Positions 1-6,792 of a DNA stretch of 12,759 bases are shown one piece after another (position 1 is the first letter of the stretch; the number at the start of each line of letters is the position of its first letter). The position numbers and the translations under genes were made by a program. Below the pieces are notes generated by a model. That model did not search any database. It worked only from the letters and a program-made list of their open reading frames with translations, and was not told the DNA's origin. Source of the stretch: Candidatus Alcyoniella australis (GTDB lineage Bacteria; Lernaellota; Lernaellaia; JAVCCG01; Alcyoniellaceae); assembly GCA_030765605.1 (NCBI GenBank), contig JAVCCG010000103.1, positions 1 to 12,759 of the forward strand, read 5' to 3'.

Positions 1-237
1 GGGGCCGGAAAAGGACCCCTACGCCGGCCTCCTCCTCGGGGCTCTTGCCCCCCCCCCCCCCCCCAAGTTCTACTGCCAAATAAAGCAAAAAAGCTCGCCG
101 GACAGCCAATTGCGTGATGCAACACACCACGTAAATCGTCCATATTACACCCCATAATTGACGTTAATTCAATAAAAACAGGCACTAACGCCATGAGGCC
201 CATCCTTCGAAAAAAATGAAAGCCTTTAACTTTTCTC
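1..237. other. Unassigned start of window with poly-C tract
   Basis: No gene can be supported here. The first 47 bases are GC-rich, then come 17 consecutive C, then clearly AT-rich DNA. One frame (from base 2 to a TAA at 155-157) is open from the left edge and its first residues, GPEKDPYAGLLLGALA, could be the tail of a protein entering from outside the window, but the frame then passes through the poly-C tract and into AT-rich sequence that does not look coding. No tRNA, terminator or repeat unit was recognised in 65-237. Confidence 0.4.
48..64. repeat. Homopolymeric tract of 17 C
   Basis: An uninterrupted run of 17 cytosines that marks a sharp change from GC-rich to AT-rich sequence. Such tracts can be slipped-strand (phase-variable) sites, but they are also typical places for assembly breaks and miscounted bases. 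No confidently identified reading frame spans it, so no function is assigned. Confidence 0.9.
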
Positions 238-266
238 TTGACATTAATACCTCTCATATTTATTAT
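238..266 (+). promoter_or_regulatory. Sigma-70 type promoter
   Basis: The -35 box TTGACA (238-243) is a perfect consensus match. A 17-bp spacer follows, then the -10 box TATTAT (261-266, five of six matches). Transcription would begin near 273-274, only about 22 nt before the ATG at 295 and just upstream of the AAGGAG ribosome binding site at 280-285. It would drive the short ORF and then the HD-GYP gene. This is the best promoter in the window. Confidence 0.72.
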
Positions 267-294
267 TGTATTGAGTCTTAAGGAGAACGGAAAG

Positions 295-690
295 ATGAAC
301 CAAGGGCGGTTCGAAATCAAACGCAGGTTTATGGGCCGAACCGCATGCGGAAAAGTCGGACAAGACAACGGGAGCAGGACAATGAGGAACCGGGCAATAA
401 AGGATGAGAATCAAAAGGTCAATGGCCTGGGCAACGAAGGGGGATCGCTACCGGTTAAACAACACGGAGTTGGCTGGACCGGGCGGGTTGCCAAGGCGTT
501 CAATCCAGAACAGAGAGCTCCATCGGATGTCTGCGCAAGCAGCGGAGTCGGCTGGACGGGTCTGACGGGCGTCGACCAAGTCCACCTGCCTCGGTTAATG
601 ATCAGGGCGCTGTGGGTCTACGACCTGGACAGGCCGGAGACTTTGCCGTCTCTCGGACTGCAGCACCTGATTTCCCAGATTGACGACTGA
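295..690 (+). CDS. Hypothetical 131-residue protein
   Basis: I do not recognise this protein. The ATG at 295 is preceded by AAGGAG (280-285) at a 9-nt spacing and by a near-consensus promoter, so this start is preferred over the TTG at 238, which is itself part of the -35 box. The product is polar and basic in its first half, with no membrane segment, signal peptide or known motif. The hexapeptide GVGWTG occurs twice, about 30 residues apart, with matching DNA near 467-485 and 544-562. Codon use includes several AGG/AGA arginines and is less GC-biased than in the neighbouring HD-GYP gene, which starts 40 nt downstream and is probably co-transcribed. It could be a real small protein, a recently acquired ORF, or a leader RNA that is open by chance. 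Confidence 0.4.
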   Translation: MNQGRFEIKRRFMGRTACGKVGQDNGSRTMRNRAIKDENQKVNGLGNEGGSLPVKQHGVGWTGRVAKAFNPEQRAPSDVCASSGVGWTGLTGVDQVHLPRLMIRALWVYDLDRPETLPSLGLQHLISQIDD

Positions 691-730
691 GGCCGATCGG
701 AGCAAGTTGGGTAACGGATAGGGGGATCGG

Positions 731-2689
731 ATGTCATTCAAAGAGCTGCCCCAGGCTTCCCGGCTCTACGTAATTCTGCTGATCACGGCAGGTGTCGTAG
801 CCCTGGGATATTCGTTCAAACTGCCGTTGTCGCGGGAGTTGGACTTCGCCTTTGCCGTGTATCTTGGCCTGGCGATCATCACCTCGCGGATGACCGTCAA
901 GGTGCCGTTTTCCAACGTTCACTTCTCGATCGACACGGCGTTCGTGTTCGCGATCATCATGCTCTACGGCATGCTGCCGGCGATCTTCGCCGACGCCATC
1001 GGCAAGTTCGTGTTGAGCATCACCAACACCAGCCCGCGCACGCGATTCAAGATCCCGTTCAACGTCGCCTCCGGCGTCCTGGCGGTTTTCGGGGCCTCCT
1101 ACGTCTATACGCTGTTGTTGGGCAGCGGCGGCAACGCCACGCTTTCCGATCAAATTCTGCCGATCGTTGCGATGGTCACGGTCTACTACCTGGTCAATAC
1201 CACGACCGTTGCCACGGGCATCTGCATCACCGAGCCGCAAAACCTGCTGAGGTTCTGGCTCAAGAACTTTCTGCAAACCAGTATCGGCTTCTATACCGCG
1301 GGCTCGATCGCAGCGCTGCTGTTCATCCTGGACACCCAGGCCAGCGCGCTGGGTTTCCTGGTGACGATCCCGATCATCGGCCTGACCTACTTCAGCCAGC
1401 AGATCTACCTGCAGAAGGAAGAGGAGTCGCACTCGCACATCTCCGAGCTTGAGGACCTGCACATGTCGACGGTCCGCGCCCTGGCGCTGGCCACAGACGC
1501 CAAGGACGCCTACACCCACGGCCACGTGCACCGCGTGCAGGCCTACGCCGTGAGCCTGGCGCGCAAGCTCGGGATCGAGGAAGAGGCCACGATCAAGGGC
1601 ATCAGCTTCGCGGCCCAGGTCCACGACATCGGCAAGATCGCGATCCCCGACGCGATCCTCAACAAGCCGGGCAAGTACTCGGAGTCCGAGTTCCAGATCA
1701 TGAAGTCGCACCCGATCATCGGCGCCGAGATGCTCAAGGGCATTCCGCTGCCGTTCCCGGTGAGCAAGATCGTGCGCCACCACCACGAGAAATGGAACGG
1801 GCGCGGATACCCCGACGGCCTGGCCGGCCAGGAGATCCCTTTCGAGAGCCGGATCCTGACCGTGGTCGACGTCTACGACGCCATCCGTTCCAGCCGGCCC
1901 TACCGGCCGAAGATGGAGAAGGAGAAGGCGATCGCGATCATGCGCAAGGAGAAGGGCTTTACGCTCGATCCGAGCATCACCGACGTTTTCCTCGAACACC
2001 TCGACGAACTCGAGCACGACGTCGAGATCAGCCACAACGATCTGATGGACATCCTGCGCTCGAACAACATCGTCATCGACTACGACGAATCCCACGAAGC
2101 GGGGATGAAACGGCGCATGGCTTACGCCGATCGGGAGCGCGAGCTGTTCGACGGCTTCTCCAAGATCTTCGCCAGCGAGTCCGACGCCGGCTCGACCCTG
2201 GAGATGCTCTCGGGGTTCATCTCCAACGTGGTGCCGCATTCGACGTTCCTGGTCTACGTGCCCGACGAGGACGGCATGCAGCTGCGGCCGCTGATCGTCA
2301 GCGGCAAGGACGACGACGACATGCGCCACAACGTGATCAGCATCAGCGCGAGCACCAGCGGCTGGGTCTTCTCCAACGAGAAGCCCACGGTCTGTAGGCC
2401 TAACGATGCCGAGTTCGCCAACTCGGTCAGCGGCAAGGCCGCCTACCAGTCGTGTCTTTCGCTGCCGATCATCTTCCTGGGCAAGTCGATCGGTGTGATC
2501 ACCCTCTACTCGTTCTTCGAGAGCGCCTTCGCGGCAGAGGACCAGGACCTGCTGTTCCGCTTCAGCCCGTTCATCGGCTCGCAGCTCAAGAGCCTGATCG
2601 ACCGTTACAGCAGCGAGTCCGACGGGTCCGCGTCACCAGCCAAATCCAAGGTGGTCAACATGCCGGTGCTGGGCAAACGCAAGGACTAA
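731..2689 (+). CDS. Membrane HD-GYP phosphodiesterase with GAF domain
   Basis: Probable cyclic-di-GMP phosphodiesterase of 652 residues. Residues 1-225 are hydrophobic, with about six or seven membrane spans (roughly 11-28, 39-51, 66-90, 112-131, 141-162, 183-200, 204-221), and I recognise no named sensor domain there. A short link (about 226-245) leads to a complete HD-GYP domain (about 246-440): GHVHRV with H265, the HD pair H298-D299 in HDIGK, H327, the HHH at 350-352, the GYP at 359-361 and D380 in VVDVYDAI. All the metal and signature residues I can place are present, so activity is expected. A GAF-like domain (about 470-622) follows, with an unstructured tail. GGGGGA ahead of the ATG at 731 supports the start. 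It would hydrolyse c-di-GMP in the cytoplasm in response to a membrane or GAF-bound signal. The order membrane-HD-GYP-GAF is less usual than GAF before HD-GYP. Confidence 0.9.
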   Translation: MSFKELPQASRLYVILLITAGVVALGYSFKLPLSRELDFAFAVYLGLAIITSRMTVKVPFSNVHFSIDTAFVFAIIMLYGMLPAIFADAIGKFVLSITNTSPRTRFKIPFNVASGVLAVFGASYVYTLLLGSGGNATLSDQILPIVAMVTVYYLVNTTTVATGICITEPQNLLRFWLKNFLQTSIGFYTAGSIAALLFILDTQASALGFLVTIPIIGLTYFSQQIYLQKEEESHSHISELEDLHMSTVRALALATDAKDAYTHGHVHRVQAYAVSLARKLGIEEEATIKGISFAAQVHDIGKIAIPDAILNKPGKYSESEFQIMKSHPIIGAEMLKGIPLPFPVSKIVRHHHEKWNGRGYPDGLAGQEIPFESRILTVVDVYDAIRSSRPYRPKMEKEKAIAIMRKEKGFTLDPSITDVFLEHLDELEHDVEISHNDLMDILRSNNIVIDYDESHEAGMKRRMAYADRERELFDGFSKIFASESDAGSTLEMLSGFISNVVPHSTFLVYVPDEDGMQLRPLIVSGKDDDDMRHNVISISASTSGWVFSNEKPTVCRPNDAEFANSVSGKAAYQSCLSLPIIFLGKSIGVITLYSFFESAFAAEDQDLLFRFSPFIGSQLKSLIDRYSSESDGSASPAKSKVVNMPVLGKRKD

Positions 2690-2706
2690 AAACCCTGATC
2701 GCAACC

Positions 2707-2744
2707 AACGGCGGCGGCCTGGATCGGGTCGCTGCTGCTGTTTT
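2707..2744 (+). terminator. Probable intrinsic terminator of HD-GYP gene
   Basis: Twelve bases at 2707-2718 pair with 2731-2742 around a 12-nt loop, including three G-U wobbles, and T residues (2741-2744) follow. The wobbles pair only in the + strand RNA; the - strand copy would have A-C mismatches. It therefore fits the HD-GYP transcript, whose stop is 18 nt upstream, and not the convergent lipoprotein gene. The T tract is short, so this is moderate evidence. Confidence 0.45.
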
Positions 2745-2825
2745 CAATCGATGCTGCCGAGGATCGTACTTACCGCTGGGTGCCGAATCGCTCGCGTGGC
2801 GTGCCGGGGCCGTTGATGGAAACGA

Positions 2826-4454
2826 CTATCGTGTCAGGACAGAGCAATCGACGATCAGCGGGCTGTCCGGGTTGCGGTAGAGGCCCCAGCAGTAATCCAT
2901 GAACAGGCCCAGCACGTAGGTATGGAACCAGGCCTCCACGGTCTGGTCTTCCAATCGCCTGCTGGTGGGTGGAAAGACCTCCAGCTGCTGATCCTCGGGA
3001 ACGGAATCATCCCACGGGTCCCAGTTTTCAAAGTCTTGATACTGGGTGATCGAGCGGAAGGCATAGGCCTGGATTAGGCGCACTTCGTCGTTGGTCAGGT
3101 AGTAGCCGGCGGTGGCCGACTGCAATAGATTGACCGCTATATCCCGAAAATAATTGTCAGGCTCGACGTCGATCAGCGACAGGTCGAGGGTCATATCGCG
3201 TTCAAAGCGTTTTTCGAGCCCATCGAGCCCCTTAAGCGCCAGGTCATTGTGGCCGCTGTGCAGGGCCAGGGCGATGTTGGCGATGTGAAGCGAGCGCATG
3301 ATGTGGGCGTTGGGCGGGTTGTTGATAATCGCGCCCAGCTCGTAGATGCCGGGGCCGTCGAGGGAATCGCAGTCGTTGTTCAGCGGGTCGCCGTAGGCCA
3401 GTAGAGCGCTGGCGCATTTGGCATTGCACTCCGCGTCGGGTACCAGCCAATCCCAGGCAGTGAACGAGACGATGTCGCCGATCCGCGCCTCCTCGGGCTC
3501 GGGGTCGATCCCCGGTCGATAGGCGTTGCCCTGGCTGTCCTTGGAGCGGATCAGGTAGGCGTTGTCCACGATGTCCCGGGCGAACAGCCGCAGCAGGTCG
3601 CGCGTCTCGCCGCAGGTCTGACGCACTTGGGGGTCTGCCGCGTGCTGCGCGGCATGATCGATGGAGACCGCGGTCTTGAACAAGTAGCCCAGGCCGTCTT
3701 TGGACCGGGTGTTGGTGACCCAAACCTCGCCCCAGTAGGGATTGTCCGTATAGCGAAAACGCGAGCAGTTCCAGCGGTCGTAGGGGTGGAACCAGTTGGA
3801 GTAGTCCACGTATTTCTTGCGGCCGTCGTGGGTGGTGTAGCCGTGGTTGAAGGCCGCCACGTTGCGCGCCATCAGGTGTTGCAGCGGGTCGGATTCGTCG
3901 TGGACCATCCCGAGCATCGTCGAGCTGATCCCGGCGCAGAACTGCTGCGTCAGCTCGCCCAGCAGCGGATCGCCGCTTGCCAAGTACCAGCCGATGGCCG
4001 AAGAGAGCAACAGCGAGTTGGACTTGAGGATGTTGTGCCCGCCGTGTTCCTCGGAATATTTGTGGATGATCGAAACCGTGTCGCCGTGCTTCTCGGCGTA
4101 GACCTCTCCCCACCACAGGCGGTAGTCACGCATGCCCGTGGAGGAGTCCACCCCGTGGCTCATCCGCAGCAGCCAGTCGGCGTAAGAACTTTGTTCGTAA
4201 AAATCGCGTAGCAGCTCGGAGAAGGCGATCAGCTGCTGGGCGGGAATCGGCTCGGAGTCGTCCTGACGGATGAAGCTGAAGGGCAGGCCGGGCGGATAGG
4301 GCTCGTCGTCGTCGTCCAGATCGTCGTCGTCGATCTCGTCCTCACCCGCATCGTCATCGTCGTGATCCGTTTGATCGACGCTGTCGCAGGCTGCCGCGGG
4401 CAGCAGTGACAGCACGAGCAGAATCAGCAGCAGTCTTCGTACAACGGACCCCAT
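2826..4454 (-). CDS. Uncharacterised lipoprotein with Asp-rich tether
   Basis: A 542-residue predicted lipoprotein of unknown function. Residues 1-23 form a lipoprotein signal: two arginines, a Leu-rich core and LPAAAC with C23 as the lipidated residue. Asp at +2 would, by the enterobacterial Lol rule, favour retention in the inner membrane facing the periplasm. Residues 27-51 are an acidic tether made largely of Asp runs. The rest (about 55-542) looks globular and mostly helical, rich in Trp, Tyr and His, and has several Cys that could pair in the periplasm (for example in AECNAKC and NNDCDS). The helix-turn pattern could suit an alpha/alpha toroid, as in some polysaccharide-active enzymes, but I see no diagnostic catalytic motif, so no activity is assigned. 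The ATG at 4454 lacks an obvious ribosome binding site and lies 9 nt after the response-regulator stop, which suggests translational coupling. Confidence 0.72.
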   Translation of the reverse strand: MGSVVRRLLLILLVLSLLPAAACDSVDQTDHDDDDAGEDEIDDDDLDDDDEPYPPGLPFSFIRQDDSEPIPAQQLIAFSELLRDFYEQSSYADWLLRMSHGVDSSTGMRDYRLWWGEVYAEKHGDTVSIIHKYSEEHGGHNILKSNSLLLSSAIGWYLASGDPLLGELTQQFCAGISSTMLGMVHDESDPLQHLMARNVAAFNHGYTTHDGRKKYVDYSNWFHPYDRWNCSRFRYTDNPYWGEVWVTNTRSKDGLGYLFKTAVSIDHAAQHAADPQVRQTCGETRDLLRLFARDIVDNAYLIRSKDSQGNAYRPGIDPEPEEARIGDIVSFTAWDWLVPDAECNAKCASALLAYGDPLNNDCDSLDGPGIYELGAIINNPPNAHIMRSLHIANIALALHSGHNDLALKGLDGLEKRFERDMTLDLSLIDVEPDNYFRDIAVNLLQSATAGYYLTNDEVRLIQAYAFRSITQYQDFENWDPWDDSVPEDQQLEVFPPTSRRLEDQTVEAWFHTYVLGLFMDYCWGLYRNPDSPLIVDCSVLTR

Positions 4455-4463
4455 CGCGCGATG

Positions 4464-4847
4464 CTACAAGTTAAAACTGTTGTTGTCACCTGCGGTGCGG
4501 ATGCGTGCGATCAAGACCTTGGGGCTGAACGGTTTGGTGATGTAGTCCTCCGCGCCGAGCTCCAATCCGGCGATCACGTCGGAGTCGTCGCCCTTGGCCG
4601 TGAGCATCAGGATCGGAATTCGCGAGGTCTTGGCGCCGTTCTTCAGCGCCTTGCAGACCTCGAGCCCTCGAGGCCGGGCAGCATCAGGTCGAGCACCATC
4701 AGATCGGGCAGGCTCGCGCGCCCTGCTCAACGCCCGTTCTCCCGAGGTCACGCATTCAACCTGATAGCCCTCCTTGGTCAGGTTGTATTCGATTAGCTCG
4801 AGAATCGCCTCCTCGTCGTGGACGATCAGTATCCGTTGCTTGGCCAT
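4464..4847 (-). CDS. Single-domain response regulator with compensating frameshifts
   Basis: CheY/PhoB-type receiver domain of 127 residues with no output domain. The start MAKQRILIVHDEE, PILMLTAK (switch Thr) and DYITKPFSPK (conserved Lys) identify the family. The central segment after RARE (residue 45) to about residue 61 reads as unrelated Pro/Arg-rich sequence. In the next frame the same DNA encodes LPDLMVLDLMLPGLEG, the expected receiver core with the phospho-acceptor Asp codon at 4688-4690. Restoring two bases near 4712 and one base between 4664 and 4665 recovers a normal receiver of 128 residues. As written, the protein lacks its phosphorylation site. His10 also replaces the first acidic residue of the usual metal-binding pair. 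GGGAG precedes the ATG. This is either two sequencing or assembly errors or a recently decayed gene. With the frame restored it would be a phosphorelay output partner of unknown target. Confidence 0.75.
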   Translation of the reverse strand: MAKQRILIVHDEEAILELIEYNLTKEGYQVECVTSGERALSRAREPARSDGARPDAARPRGLEVCKALKNGAKTSRIPILMLTAKGDDSDVIAGLELGAEDYITKPFSPKVLIARIRTAGDNNSFNL

Positions 4848-4858
4848 GCCTGCTCCCT

Positions 4859-4893
4859 ACGATAGCGATTGCTTTTACAAACGTAGCTATCGT
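4859..4893 (-). promoter_or_regulatory. Inverted repeat ahead of response regulator
   Basis: A perfect 8-bp inverted repeat, ACGATAGC (4859-4866) and GCTATCGT (4886-4893), is separated by 19 bp. It lies 12-46 nt upstream of the response-regulator start, directly next to its ribosome binding site. On the - strand, TTGACG (4891-4896) overlaps the distal arm and could be a -35 box, although the -10 at the matching distance is poor. It could be an operator or a leader hairpin. No T tract follows, so it is not an intrinsic terminator. Confidence 0.4.
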
Positions 4894-4925
4894 CAAGCTA
4901 TGTTGGCCAAAGATTAATTATTTAT

Positions 4926-4940
4926 GAAAACACTGTTTTC
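4926..4940. promoter_or_regulatory. Palindrome GAAAACACTGTTTTC
   Basis: A perfect 7-bp inverted repeat around a single central base, in the AT-rich space between the formate dehydrogenase terminator and the response-regulator gene. A binding site for a dimeric regulator of the response regulator/lipoprotein unit is possible. The T run that follows on the + strand could suggest a terminator, but the stem is AT-rich and no + strand gene enters from the left. Confidence 0.3.
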
Positions 4941-4983
4941 TTTTTTACGTAAACTAAATATTCCCATGCGTCCCTCTGGAATG

Positions 4984-5012
4984 AAAAAAGGCCCGGAGAA
5001 GCTCCGGGCCTT
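4984..5012 (-). terminator. Intrinsic terminator of the fdhA-nuoEF operon
   Basis: Arms 4988-4998 and 5002-5012 form a perfect 11-bp GC-rich stem with a 3-nt loop. Read on the - strand, a run of six T follows at once (the A run at 4984-4989, which shares its last two bases with the stem). It begins 24 nt after the diaphorase stop codon. This is a textbook Rho-independent terminator and separates the formate dehydrogenase unit from the response regulator gene. Confidence 0.88.
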
Positions 5013-5035
5013 GGGAATTTAAATTAAGAGACCGA

Positions 5036-6778
<1,743 letters not shown>

Positions 6779-6782
6779 TTTG

Positions 6783-6792
6783 CTCCCCCTCC
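6783..6792 (-). promoter_or_regulatory. Ribosome binding site deciding nuoEF start
   Basis: On the - strand the sequence GGAGGGGGAG, which begins in the fdhA stop codon, lies 4 nt (from its last base) ahead of ATG 6778. This strong site fixes the diaphorase start downstream of the fdhA stop and removes a 29-residue frame extension that has no family similarity. Confidence 0.75.

Noticed and set aside
295-730. Cyclic-di-GMP riboswitch ahead of the HD-GYP gene
   Set aside because: I could not find the conserved GEMM core elements by eye. The region contains an ORF with a good ribosome binding site instead.
734-2329. Open frame of 531 codons opposite the HD-GYP gene
   Set aside because: It is antisense to a gene with clear domains. 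Its Arg/Val/Asp-rich composition is typical of a mirror frame in GC-rich DNA, and it has no recognisable motif.
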